Made by a program: the position numbers and the translations under genes. DNA of 32,555 nt from a virus. The notes under the pieces were generated by a model. The model saw only the letters and a list, made by a program, of their open reading frames with translations. It did not search any database and had not been told where the DNA came from. Of this stretch, positions 8,106 to 15,638 are shown in pieces (position 1 is the first letter of the stretch; every line of letters begins with the position of its first letter). The stretch spans positions 1-32,555 of the IMG/VR virus record IMGVR_UViG_3300032893_001364. One strand, written 5' to 3'.

Positions 8106-8381
8106 ATGAAAGTCATTGGATTCAGCTCAAAATGCTCAAAAAGCTACGAATCAGTCGAAGCAGCAGAAAAAGCCATTGCTTCACACATCGTAAAAATCAG
8201 AACTGGTTTAACCCAGCAATCTGCTTACTACAAAGAATTTTCTGACACCATCCGAGTGATGATCGTGCCTGCTAACGATGATAGCAGCCGCTTCATACCA
8301 GTTGCCTGCCTGACCCGCGAGCAATTTGGTTTGGCATCACCATTCTTTGTTAACTACAAATTCCCGGTACTCGGCCTATAA
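8106..8381 (+). CDS. 91-aa early protein of unknown function
   Basis: Starts MKVIGFSSKCSKSYESVEAAEKAI and ends at 8381; AGAGGA lies about eight bases upstream of this ATG. An in-frame ATG at 8055 would precede the predicted transcription start, so it is not used here. I do not recognise a family. The protein is compact, with a helix-like segment at residues ~18-40 and strands after it, and has no membrane segment or signal peptide. As the first gene behind the early promoter it is a candidate host-takeover protein (inference). Its 3' end is followed at once by a GC-rich hairpin and a hammerhead ribozyme, so its transcript may be cut free from the downstream message. Confidence 0.7.
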   Translation: MKVIGFSSKCSKSYESVEAAEKAIASHIVKIRTGLTQQSAYYKEFSDTIRVMIVPANDDSSRFIPVACLTREQFGLASPFFVNYKFPVLGL

Positions 8382-8387
8382 ACGACC

Positions 8388-8453
8388 CGCCCCGAAAGGG
8401 GCGCTGTCGGGCGGTGTGTACTGCTCCTGATGAGTCCTAAAGGACGAAACAGC
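8388..8453 (+). ncRNA. Type III hammerhead ribozyme with upstream GNRA hairpin
   Basis: The conserved core CTGATGA (8427-8433) and GAAA (8446-8449) flank stem II GTCC/GGAC (8434-8437, 8442-8445; loop TAAA). Stem I runs from 8409-8415 to 8420-8426 (7 bp including two G-U pairs; loop GTGT 8416-8419). Stem III is GCTG 8403-8406 with CAGC 8450-8453 and is open-ended, hence type III. The cleavage triplet is GTC at 8406-8408, so the cut falls between 8408 and 8409. The canonical positions (G10.1-C11.1, C15.2-G16.2, A15.1-U16.1, C17) are all satisfied. The element is preceded by hairpin CGCCCC-GAAA-GGGGCG (8388-8403), which could cap the 3' end of the upstream mRNA. Activity is inferred from structure. 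Confidence 0.85.
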
Positions 8454-8478
8454 AACTTTTAATTAAATAGGTGATTTT

Positions 8479-9522
8479 ATGAAACAAGGCAAAACTTTAA
8501 GTCAACTGGCAGCAGAGCTGGAGCGTCAGCAAAATAGCAAGCGCGACCTCGTTGCAGATACTCGGAAGTTAACCATGCTTTCAACTGAGAATTCGTTCCA
8601 AGTTGAAATCAATGGTGCAAAAGAAGTGTTTCCAATTACTGATATTGCAGGCAAGCAATTGGCCGACCACGCCGGTATCCCGCAAAAGTATTATGACCGC
8701 ATGCCGCAGGATTTACGTGCTACCAATGTCAACCACTGGTTACAAGCCGAACCTGCCAAGCGCATGGTGCGTACTTTAGATGGTAAGGCCAGAGCATTCC
8801 TTTCTGATCGTTATCGTATGCTGGACAATTTTGACCTTGCAGAAGCAGTTCTGCCGGTGCTTCTAGGAGTTCCGCAAGCAAAGATCGTTTCATGTGAATT
8901 GACTGACCGCCGCATGTATATCAAGGCATTGTTTCCAAAGATTGAAGGCGAGTTGAAAGTTGGTGATCTGGTTCAATCTGGCGTGGTAATCAGCAACAGT
9001 GAAGTCGGTCAAGGTAGTTTGCGAGTTGAGCCTTTGGTTTTCCGACTGGTTTGCAGTAACGGAATGATCAGCAATATGTCAAAACGTGCTTACCATCTTG
9101 GCAAGGCTTTAGGCTTAGAAGATAATGCGCGGGAAATTTACCGCAATGAAACAATCACTGCTGACAATAAAGCATTCTGGATGAAAATTCAGGATACAGT
9201 TCGTGCTTCGGTTGACCAGAATTCATTCAATACTATCGTGAAAGAAATGCAACGCACGATGGGTATGGAAATGGAAGCCGATCCAGTGACAGTGATTGAG
9301 CGAGTACAAAAGCGTTTCATGTTCAGTGATGCTGAAACAGGTTTGGTAACTCGCCACCTGCTTGGTGAAAGTGATTTTACAGCATTCGGATTATTGAATG
9401 CGGTAACTCGCACTTCGCAGGACTTGAGTGATTACGACCGCGCTACTGACTTCGAGCGTTTTGGTGGTCAAATCCTTGAGCTTGACAAGGGTGAGTGGCA
9501 CCAACTGGCTAAAGCTGCGTAA
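8479..9522 (+). CDS. DUF932 phage protein
   Basis: 347 residues matching the DUF932 / phage-plasmid-like family: an N-terminal strand-rich part (FPITDIAGKQLADHAGIPQKYYDRM), then VRTLDGKARAFLSDRYRMLDNFDLAEAVLPVL, then VISNSEVGQGSLRVEPLVFRLVCSNGM. These are common early genes on phages and plasmids; molecular function is not established to my knowledge. AGGTG is eight bases before the ATG. The gene starts 26 bases after the hammerhead ribozyme, so after self-cleavage its mRNA would begin with a 5'-hydroxyl G at 8409 and stem I, giving a 70-base leader. A strong terminator follows 9 bases after its stop. Confidence 0.85.
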   Translation: MKQGKTLSQLAAELERQQNSKRDLVADTRKLTMLSTENSFQVEINGAKEVFPITDIAGKQLADHAGIPQKYYDRMPQDLRATNVNHWLQAEPAKRMVRTLDGKARAFLSDRYRMLDNFDLAEAVLPVLLGVPQAKIVSCELTDRRMYIKALFPKIEGELKVGDLVQSGVVISNSEVGQGSLRVEPLVFRLVCSNGMISNMSKRAYHLGKALGLEDNAREIYRNETITADNKAFWMKIQDTVRASVDQNSFNTIVKEMQRTMGMEMEADPVTVIERVQKRFMFSDAETGLVTRHLLGESDFTAFGLLNAVTRTSQDLSDYDRATDFERFGGQILELDKGEWHQLAKAA

Positions 9523-9531
9523 TACTTTAAT

Positions 9532-9561
9532 GAGGCTCTGGAGTTCAGAGCCTCTTTTTTT
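9532..9561 (+). terminator. Rho-independent terminator after DUF932 gene
   Basis: A perfect 9-bp stem GAGGCTCTG (9532-9540) / CAGAGCCTC (9546-9554) with loop GAGTT is followed by seven T (9555-9561). The next gene starts only 11 bases later, leaving no room for a promoter between them. Confidence 0.9.
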
Positions 9562-9571
9562 CGAGGTAAAA

Positions 9572-10090
9572 ATGTCAACTAATTACAAAGAATTAACCGA
9601 GCTTGTTTCTCTTTTGAAATATAAAAATAGAACTGGTTTGCTTTATTGGTCAAAAAATTTTGATAGAAAAAATAGAGTTGGTCAAAAAGCAGGATGTTTA
9701 ACAAATCGAGGTTACATGCAATTAAGATTCAAAGGGAAAGTATACTTTGCCCATAGAGTTATATTTTTTATGCACCATGGATTTTTACCAGAACAAATAG
9801 ATCATAAAGATGGAATTAAATCAAACAACAAAATAAAAAACTTGCGTGGTGCGAATCATTCTCAAAACCAACAAAACTCTAAAAAAAGAACAAACAACTC
9901 TTCTGGTTACAAAGGAATAACATGGAGAAAAGCAAGTAAAAAGTGGGTTGTTAGAATAGTTGTTGACAGAAAATCCCATCATGTGGGGCTTTATGAAAAT
10001 ATTGAATTGGCAGTTAAAGCTTGCAATATAGCAAGAAAAAAACTACATAAAGAATTCTTTAATTCAGGAGGAAAGCGTAATGTCATTTAG
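9572..10090 (+). CDS. HNH homing endonuclease with C-terminal AP2 domain
   Basis: 172 residues from the ATG at 9572, with GAGG six bases upstream. The HNH core is visible: FAHRVIFFMHHG around residue 60, then QIDHKDGIKSNNKIKNLR and ANHSQNQQN. The C-terminal half is an AP2-type DNA-binding domain (SSGYKGITWRKASKKWVVRI, then LYENIELAVKACNIARKKLH). Such free-standing enzymes cut a target site and spread by gene conversion. The gene is clearly richer in A and T than its neighbours. It sits directly behind the DUF932 terminator, and its last codons overlap the next gene by 11 bases, all signs of an inserted mobile gene. Confidence 0.88.
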   Translation: MSTNYKELTELVSLLKYKNRTGLLYWSKNFDRKNRVGQKAGCLTNRGYMQLRFKGKVYFAHRVIFFMHHGFLPEQIDHKDGIKSNNKIKNLRGANHSQNQQNSKKRTNNSSGYKGITWRKASKKWVVRIVVDRKSHHVGLYENIELAVKACNIARKKLHKEFFNSGGKRNVI

Positions 10091-10277
10091 TAGTTATAAA
10101 AAAGCTCAGGAAACACAAGAGCTGCAACGCAAGGCGAAGGTTGTTCTAAAGTGTAAAGAACTTTTGGACGCTCGCGCCACACAACTGATTACAACAATTT
10201 CAAAACGAATTGGCATGTCGCCTCAGTTTGTTGAACACAAAATTGATTTAATAGCCCGTGGAATGAGGGATTACTAA
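10080..10277 (+). CDS. 65-aa hypothetical protein
   Basis: A small, basic, helical protein (QRKAKVVLKCKELLDARATQLITTISKRIGMSPQFVEHKIDLIARGM). Residues ~43-60 (ISKRIGMSPQFVEHKID) could form a helix-turn-helix, but no family is recognised. It has its own strong GGAGG nine bases before the ATG, located inside the end of the HNH gene. Its stop overlaps the next start as TAATG. Probably a real early gene displaced from its original upstream context by the HNH insertion. Confidence 0.55.
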   Translation: MSFSSYKKAQETQELQRKAKVVLKCKELLDARATQLITTISKRIGMSPQFVEHKIDLIARGMRDY

Positions 10278-10627
10278 TGGGTGAAATAGCAGATTCAATG
10301 ATTGAAGGCGAGCTGTGCCAATTCTATGGGGAGTATCTTGGCGAGGCTTGTGGATACCCGCGATCATGCGGCGCATGCGGTGGCGATAAGCAACCAAAAG
10401 GAAACGACTTCAAGTTCCGCAGAACCGATGAGTTCAAACTGGCTCTTGAAAAGTCTGGTATTAATTATCGGGATGCCGGTAACCACACTTTATTAATTCG
10501 CCAGTATAATGTTTCAGTTGATGTCTATTGTTCTACCCATAAGTGGAAAGACAATAAGGACAACAATAAAATTCATCATGGCGATGAAAAGAAATTTATG
10601 AAGTGGATTGCAGCGAGGATTCAATAG
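10277..10627 (+). CDS. 116-aa hypothetical protein with Cys cluster
   Basis: The N-terminal half contains LGEACGYPRSCGACGGDKQPKG (residues ~20-41), with three cysteines close together that could form half of a small zinc site; a fourth (YCSTHKW, residue ~84) is followed by His. The rest is alpha/beta with charged surface. No known family is recognised. It overlaps the previous stop (TAATG) and the following GTG start (TAGTG), so it is part of a coupled block of small early genes. Confidence 0.6.
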   Translation: MGEIADSMIEGELCQFYGEYLGEACGYPRSCGACGGDKQPKGNDFKFRRTDEFKLALEKSGINYRDAGNHTLLIRQYNVSVDVYCSTHKWKDNKDNNKIHHGDEKKFMKWIAARIQ

Positions 10628-10827
10628 TGTTTACAGTTGTTCAGACTCGCAGAAAGAATTCAGACAGAGAAAAATATATTCCGAGGAATGTACTTCCTTT
10701 GTATGGCATCCTACTCAATATGCCTGACGGCACCACTCCATTAATTGCCAATAGACTTTGTCATAGCGATATTGAAAGGAAAAAACAATTTCTTAAACAA
10801 GTAGCATTTACGAGGTATCAGTTGTGA
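10627..10827 (+). CDS. 66-aa hypothetical protein
   Basis: Begins at the GTG overlapping the previous stop (TAGTG), with GAGG eight bases upstream; an alternative GTG lies at 10603. The sequence (FTVVQTRRKNSDREKYIPRN, then GTTPLIANRLCHSDIERKKQ) is basic and has no recognised domain. Support comes from tight coupling on both sides and consistent coding context. It ends in a GTGA overlap with the next gene. Confidence 0.5.
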   Translation: MFTVVQTRRKNSDREKYIPRNVLPLYGILLNMPDGTTPLIANRLCHSDIERKKQFLKQVAFTRYQL

Positions 10828-11051
10828 ATCAAGTAGTAGAAAAGAAACAGATAGTACAATTTCCAGATGTAGTTTTTGAAGCACCAAAGTTTCAGGTCAG
10901 TGCTTTTGGTCTGGCGCATCGAGTGATTAAAGTAATGCGCGAGGCAGGCATTAAAGAAAACTTTATTGAGCAGTACAAGGAAAATGTCAAAGGATTGAAT
11001 GTCGAGGATACGATGATTGTAACAATGTATACGGTGACGGTGGTTGAATGA
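10824..11051 (+). CDS. 75-aa hypothetical protein
   Basis: GTG start overlapping the previous TGA. The sequence has a strand-rich start (KKQIVQFPDVVFEAPKFQV), a helix (AHRVIKVMREAGIKENFIEQYKENV) and a final strand. No family is recognised. Located immediately before the methyltransferase gene, which it overlaps by 4 bases (ATGA), suggesting coupled expression. Confidence 0.5.
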   Translation: MNQVVEKKQIVQFPDVVFEAPKFQVSAFGLAHRVIKVMREAGIKENFIEQYKENVKGLNVEDTMIVTMYTVTVVE

Positions 11052-12661
11052 ACAACCAGCTATCATTAATAAACAGCCAGCAGTTAATAATACCTCAGGA
11101 TGGGGATACCGATTTTTTTGATCAATTTATTACATCTACTGATGATGATTGGTTGCAGGAAATGTTAATTGAATATAGTGATATTAAAAAAAATATAGTT
11201 TCTATATTTGAAATTTCACAGCAAGGATGTTTTGGAGCTATGCACTATTTTTTGAATTCAAAAGCTATGGGAGACTGGCAAGGTAAAGTAGTTGCGTCGA
11301 GTATTTTTAATCTAGAGTCTGCTATAGCTTGTTTGAATTCTGAGTTTTGGAAACGTGCGTTTGATAAAACAGACATCTATTCACACTTACCTCAAAAGCG
11401 CCGCGACGAATGGAATGATATGTTCAGAGATAATAAAACAATAGAATTTTCTGAAGAGTCAGTCAGGAGCACAATAAGTCATCATTTACACAGCAGAACA
11501 AAATACTTAGCAGAAAGAGTAGATGGAATTTTTCAAAACCTTTCTAGGTCGCATGTTACAAATCAACCTGAAGGATTTAGTAAGCGATTCATAATGGAAT
11601 ACATGTATACGATGGGTGATAGTCCTGACTCCCGTCGATCAGGTTTTATAAGTGATTTGCGCGGAGTTGTATCAATGCTTACTGGTAGAGAAATAAAAGG
11701 CCATATTGATAGTTATGGACTTTTAAGAAAACTTTACCAAAATCATGGAGAGTATTTTGATATTGATGGCGGAGCTTTTAGAATGAAAGCCTACTTAAAA
11801 GGCACTCTGCATATTGAAATCCATCCAGATATTGCATGGAAATTAAATCAGTTGTTGGCAATTCTTTACCCTGTTGCAATTCCATCATCTCTTAGACGAA
11901 AACCAACAAAAAAACCAAAAGAATTTAATTTGAGGAATGATTTATTATCCATCGATGCTCTTCATATTATTACAGGTTCGCATGTTAGAGAAAATGGCAG
12001 AGCAATAGATATAAGAAGCTATGGCCATGAAAAATCTGTACAGAAAGAAGTTGAGTCTGTCATGTTATCTATCGGTGGTGTGCCGCATAAAAAAGCAAAA
12101 GATTCTCTGCATGATTTTGTTTTTGATTACGATATACGAGAAGTAATTGATCAGATAATATTATGTGGGTACATACCGGATTATCAGTCATACCAGTATT
12201 ATCCAACAATACCAGCAGTTGCAAAGGCAGCAATTAGTATGGCCGACATTGATGATACGCATCAGTGTTTAGAACCTAGTGCTGGAACAGGAGGTATTTC
12301 AGATTTTCTACCAATCGATAGAACTATCTGTGTTGAAATATCAAATATTCATTGCGCTATTCTTAAATCAAAAGGATTTATGACTATACAAAAAGACTTT
12401 CTTATATGGTCGTTTGAGGAATCAAAACGATTTGACCGAATAGTAATGAATCCGCCATTTTCAAAGGGAAGAGCAGAACTTCACGTTAAAGCTGCCGCTA
12501 ATATGCTTACCCATGACGGCGTACTCGTAGCTATACTTCCATCAACTTTTATTTACAAAAATATCATTGATGGCTTTACTCATTCGTATAGCAAAATTTT
12601 TGAGAATTGTTTTAATAATACTGGCGCCAGAGTTGTTATTTTGAGAGCTACTAAAATATAG
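11048..12661 (+). CDS. DUF4942 N6-adenine DNA methyltransferase
   Basis: 537 residues. The N-terminal ~300 residues fit the DUF4942 domain found before phage methyltransferases. The C-terminal ~150 residues form the SAM-dependent domain, with motif I LEPSAGTGG near residue 408 and motif IV MNPPF near residue 468. NPPF and the order motif I then IV point to an N6-adenine methyltransferase. No partner restriction enzyme is adjacent, so it is likely an orphan modifying phage DNA against host nucleases or regulating expression. The gene is AT-richer than the neighbouring recombination genes, hinting at separate acquisition. Target sequence unknown. Confidence 0.82.
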   Translation: MNNQLSLINSQQLIIPQDGDTDFFDQFITSTDDDWLQEMLIEYSDIKKNIVSIFEISQQGCFGAMHYFLNSKAMGDWQGKVVASSIFNLESAIACLNSEFWKRAFDKTDIYSHLPQKRRDEWNDMFRDNKTIEFSEESVRSTISHHLHSRTKYLAERVDGIFQNLSRSHVTNQPEGFSKRFIMEYMYTMGDSPDSRRSGFISDLRGVVSMLTGREIKGHIDSYGLLRKLYQNHGEYFDIDGGAFRMKAYLKGTLHIEIHPDIAWKLNQLLAILYPVAIPSSLRRKPTKKPKEFNLRNDLLSIDALHIITGSHVRENGRAIDIRSYGHEKSVQKEVESVMLSIGGVPHKKAKDSLHDFVFDYDIREVIDQIILCGYIPDYQSYQYYPTIPAVAKAAISMADIDDTHQCLEPSAGTGGISDFLPIDRTICVEISNIHCAILKSKGFMTIQKDFLIWSFEESKRFDRIVMNPPFSKGRAELHVKAAANMLTHDGVLVAILPSTFIYKNIIDGFTHSYSKIFENCFNNTGARVVILRATKI

Positions 12662-12668
12662 AATTTTG

Positions 12669-12688
12669 AATCAATTTTGATATATAAT
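12669..12688 (+). promoter_or_regulatory. recT operon promoter with operator AATCAATTTTGATA
   Basis: The operator copy at 12669-12682 is followed directly by a perfect -10 box TATAAT (12683-12688). The -35 is weak (TAGAAT at 12659-12664). The stretch 12670-12688 is identical to that in front of the 21005 gene. Transcription would start near 12695, before the recT ATG at 12719. Confidence 0.65.
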
Positions 12689-12718
12689 GCCAAACCACTA
12701 TCTAAGAGGAAAGAAGCC

Positions 12719-13684
12719 ATGAATACAGCAGCACAAACCGATGTAAAAGAAGAAGTTAAAACCATTGATCCATTCTATGAAGATGGCAAGGCACGCCGAG
12801 TCGTAGCTATTCAAAAAGCCAAGGACAAGTTCGTAGACATCAACCATCACATAAAGCTGCTTGACTGGGCGACTGAAGAAAGTTTTGCCATACAACTGAT
12901 TAACAATAACGATTTTATTCGCAATACAGCAGAGAAAAATCCGCAGAGTTTGTATCGAGCAATGACCAATGTTGCAGCGGTTGGCTTAACATTAAATCCT
13001 GCGCTTGGCTATGCCTACTTGGTGCCTCGCGATGGAAAAATTTGTCTGGATATTTCGTACAAAGGTCTTTGTAAGATTGCAACCGATAGTGGCGCTGTGC
13101 GATTTGTACAGGCTAGACTTGTTATGGATTACGAGACATTCAAATTAAATAAAATCAATGAACTGCCAACCCATGAATCAACTCGTGAAAATTCTTTTAT
13201 AGGAGAAAAAGGGAAAGTTGTTGGCGTTTATTGTGTTGCAAAAACTTCAGATAATGATTTTTTAACTGAGCCGATGAGCGCAGATGAGTGTAATGAAATT
13301 ATGAATCGCTCTGCTGCTGTTAAATCTGGCAAACACAATCCTTGGCTTACTGACTGGAATGAAATGGCCAAGAAAACAGTAGTAAAACGTGCTTCAAAAA
13401 TGTGGCCAAAATCAGAACGTACCGAGCGATTGGATAATGCCATCAACATATTGAATGAGCATGAGGGTATTGATTTTGAACGGGAGCACACCCCTAAAGA
13501 ACCAGTCGTTGTAATTACCGAAGAGCAGGAAGTAAATTTGATTGCCGCGCTGGAAGATAAAGGCGTCAAACTTGAAAAGGTTCTGAAGTATTACAAGATT
13601 AACAAACTCAGTGATCTGCCACAGGACAAGCTGGATGATTGCTTCAAACTGATTGAAAATACAAAACCAGCCGAGAAAAAGTAA
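12719..13684 (+). CDS. recT: RecT-family single-strand annealing protein
   Basis: 321 residues from the ATG at 12719, with AAGAGGAAAGAA just upstream; the upstream TTG at 12677 lies in the operator and is not used. The RecT core is clear: NPQSLYRAMTNVAAVGLTLNP, YAYLVPRDGKICLDISYKGL, and a late NPWLTDWNEMAKKTVVKRASKMWP. RecT proteins coat single-stranded DNA and anneal complementary strands, working with a 5'-3' exonuclease. The next gene, overlapping by one base, is that exonuclease. Normal RecT domain is ~220-270 residues; the extra C-terminus is a charged tail. Confidence 0.93.
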   Translation: MNTAAQTDVKEEVKTIDPFYEDGKARRVVAIQKAKDKFVDINHHIKLLDWATEESFAIQLINNNDFIRNTAEKNPQSLYRAMTNVAAVGLTLNPALGYAYLVPRDGKICLDISYKGLCKIATDSGAVRFVQARLVMDYETFKLNKINELPTHESTRENSFIGEKGKVVGVYCVAKTSDNDFLTEPMSADECNEIMNRSAAVKSGKHNPWLTDWNEMAKKTVVKRASKMWPKSERTERLDNAINILNEHEGIDFEREHTPKEPVVVITEEQEVNLIAALEDKGVKLEKVLKYYKINKLSDLPQDKLDDCFKLIENTKPAEKK

Positions 13685-14307
13685 TGGAATTTCCTTTGAT
13701 GGAACAACGATCCCCTGAGTGGTATGCGCTTCACTCGGAGTACATCACTTCTTCTAATTTCGATACTATAGTAAACGGTACCGAAAAAGGCTGGATGTCC
13801 CTGATTAAAAACCTGAACAATCCGCGTGAATTTTACTCAAAGCATACCGAATGGGGAAAGCAGTACGAGGACGAGGCATTGTCATTATTTGAAATGCTCA
13901 CTGGCATTGATACTTACAAAATTGGTTTTGCTACTCACGATGACCATAAGTTTGTTGGATGCTCACCAGATTTTCTGGTTAACCCAGACATCGGTGGTGA
14001 GATAAAATGCCCAAGCAATTCGGCAAATCATTACATGGTGATGATGTCAAGGAAAGTTCCAAGGCAGTATGTGGCGCAGGTTCAAGGCGGCATGTGGTGT
14101 ACTGGCAGGAAGCAATGGTGGTTTCTCAGTTACGATCCAAGACAAAGGCCAGAACATCGGCTTGTATGGTTTTTGGTTGATCGTGATGATGCCTACATTG
14201 CAAAACTTGAACGCAGAGTGCTCGGCTTTTTGCGAGTATGGAAAGGTGGTGAGCCGACATCAAACTATTTCGGTGGTATTGGTAGCAGCTTGCCACAATT
14301 ATTTTAA
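13684..14307 (+). CDS. YqaJ / lambda-Exo-like recombination exonuclease
   Basis: 207 residues of the YqaJ viral recombinase family, PD-(D/E)xK fold. Visible landmarks are QRSPEWYALHSEYITSSNF (8-26), WGKQYEDEAL (57-66) and the catalytic set D96, E106, K108 (SPDF then GGEIKCP), spaced as in lambda Exo (D119, E129, K131). QVQGGMWCTGRKQWWFLSYDP follows. It would chew 5' ends to expose 3' single strands for RecT. Its start overlaps the recT stop (TAATG), so the two are made together. Confidence 0.92.
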   Translation: MEFPLMEQRSPEWYALHSEYITSSNFDTIVNGTEKGWMSLIKNLNNPREFYSKHTEWGKQYEDEALSLFEMLTGIDTYKIGFATHDDHKFVGCSPDFLVNPDIGGEIKCPSNSANHYMVMMSRKVPRQYVAQVQGGMWCTGRKQWWFLSYDPRQRPEHRLVWFLVDRDDAYIAKLERRVLGFLRVWKGGEPTSNYFGGIGSSLPQLF

Positions 14308-14326
14308 CCAAGAGGAAAGAAACATT

Positions 14327-14998
14327 ATGAATACAGCATTAAAGTTACAATCTGACGAGGAACAAAAACTCGTTTCACATGCCAATGAATTAATTTCAAT
14401 GGCAGACCGTTGTGTAATTTTTACTGATCAGGACAATGAAAAGGCATCGGACTTGGTGAAGTTTATCAAGACGGCCTTCAAAAAGTCTGAAGATGATCGT
14501 AAGTCGATTACAGATCCGTTGAATGCGGTTATCAAAAACATCAACGCTCGATACAAGCAATTTACTGATCCATTGGCAAATGCTGAAACAAAGGTAAAAA
14601 CCTTAATGTTGGCATATTCTCAGGAAAAGCGCCGTAAACAGGCCGAGGAAGAGCGTATTGCCCGTGAACAGGAACAGGCGCGATTGCTTGCCCTTGCTGA
14701 AGCTGAAGAGGCAAAAGGCGATGTACTCGCGGCTGAAACCGCTATTGAGCAGGCCGTTGAAGTTGAGCAGGCTCCAACGCAAGTTCAGACACCGGCGACA
14801 GTGCGGGGAGACTTTGGCTCAACCAGTTCAGTGAAGAAAACTTGGACTTTTGAAGTGACTGACATCAAAGCACTGGCGAATGCCAATCCGGCACTTGTGA
14901 TTGAAAACTCAGTGGCAATACGCGAGCAGATCAGACAAGGTGTTCGTGAAATTCCCGGAGTGAAGATTTACGAAAAGGAAAGTATCGCAGTACGATGA
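14327..14998 (+). CDS. Coiled-coil protein of recombination operon
   Basis: 223 residues from the ATG at 14327, which has AAGAGGAAAGAA upstream; the frame extends further back but without a good start. The N-terminal part is helical (DLVKFIKTAFKKSEDDRKSITDPLNAVIKNI). Residues ~100-140 form a coiled coil rich in Glu, Arg and Ala (EEERIAREQEQARLLALAEA). The C-terminal domain (KKTWTFEVTDIKALANANP to GVREIPGVKIYEKESIAVR) is shared by a widespread phage family found next to RecT or Exo genes. Function is not established; an accessory role in recombination is inferred from position. Confidence 0.7.
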   Translation: MNTALKLQSDEEQKLVSHANELISMADRCVIFTDQDNEKASDLVKFIKTAFKKSEDDRKSITDPLNAVIKNINARYKQFTDPLANAETKVKTLMLAYSQEKRRKQAEEERIAREQEQARLLALAEAEEAKGDVLAAETAIEQAVEVEQAPTQVQTPATVRGDFGSTSSVKKTWTFEVTDIKALANANPALVIENSVAIREQIRQGVREIPGVKIYEKESIAVR

Positions 14999-15315
14999 GT
15001 GGATTGAAAGGCAGAGCGCCAACAGCCGACGAAAAGCGGTGGATGAATAAAGTTGCCACCTATGGTTGTTGGTGCTGCCGGTCAATGGGGATTATGAACA
15101 CGTATATTTTGATTCATCACGTAGAGGGCCGGACTAAACCGGGAGCGCACTTTCTCACTATCCCACTATGTGATCGTCACCACGACTATTGCTCTGCAGA
15201 TGGGCTTCATGCAAATATTGGAGCATGGAGGAGAAAATGGGGTCGTGAAAGGGATGTGGTCAAACAGTTGTTCGATTATTTCAACGAGCCGTATCCGAGG
15301 GTGTTAATTCCATGA
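14995..15315 (+). CDS. Ref-like RecA-dependent HNH nuclease
   Basis: 106 residues with the arrangement of P1 Ref and related phage proteins: YGCWCCRSMG (Cys pair), LIHHVEGRTKPGAHFLTIPLCDRHHDYC (His/Cys metal cluster), HANIGAWRRKWGRE. Ref is a metal-dependent nuclease that cuts DNA displaced by RecA. In this position it would complement RecT and the exonuclease. Length fits the short phage versions without the long N-terminal extension of P1 Ref. It overlaps both neighbours by 4 bases. Confidence 0.8.
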   Translation: MSGLKGRAPTADEKRWMNKVATYGCWCCRSMGIMNTYILIHHVEGRTKPGAHFLTIPLCDRHHDYCSADGLHANIGAWRRKWGRERDVVKQLFDYFNEPYPRVLIP

Positions 15316-15638
15316 ATTTAATCAAGTACAAGAAAATGGAAAAAGAGTTGAAACGACTTCAGCAGGAGAACCAATTCATTCGTGACAATTATTGCTCGAA
15401 GAATGAAATTGTGCGTATTTATGCAATTTTCCGTACCGCAATCACTGAGGCATTAGGCGAAGCTGAAATGCAAAAGGTGCTTGAAACAATCAAAAATTTT
15501 CCTTACGAGTATTGCCTTGAACAATATCCGAAAGAAACTGGCGTATTATCTTCACGCCTTAACATTAACAAACCAACAGGAGTAATCCATGAGCAAGACA
15601 TCGCAAAGGCGGTTAGGCAAGTTACAGAAAAAGGGTAG
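15312..15638 (+). CDS. 108-aa hypothetical protein
   Basis: The N-terminus is a short coiled coil (KYKKMEKELKRLQQENQFIRDN), followed by a helical segment (NEIVRIYAIFRTAITEALGEAEMQKVLETI). No known family. It starts in an ATGA overlap with the Ref-like gene and its last 50 bases overlap the next gene in another frame. The gene is plausible because of the coupling, though function is unknown. Confidence 0.55.
   Translation: MNLIKYKKMEKELKRLQQENQFIRDNYCSKNEIVRIYAIFRTAITEALGEAEMQKVLETIKNFPYEYCLEQYPKETGVLSSRLNINKPTGVIHEQDIAKAVRQVTEKG

Noticed and set aside
8388-8403. GC hairpin CGCCCC-GAAA-GGGGCG as a Rho-independent terminator
   Set aside because: No T-run follows; the downstream bases form a hammerhead ribozyme. 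A 3'-end protecting hairpin is more likely.
8434-8445. AGGA in hammerhead stem II as a CsrA binding site
   Set aside because: The GGA is in a paired stem, not in a loop, and the bases are already explained by the ribozyme fold.
9650-9665. Palindrome-like TCAAAAAATTTTGATA as another operator
   Set aside because: The spacing between half-sites differs from the 14-bp consensus, and it lies in AT-rich coding sequence of the HNH gene with no promoter or gene start next to it.
11048-12661. Restriction-modification system
   Set aside because: Only the methyltransferase is present; neighbouring genes show no restriction endonuclease or specificity subunit.
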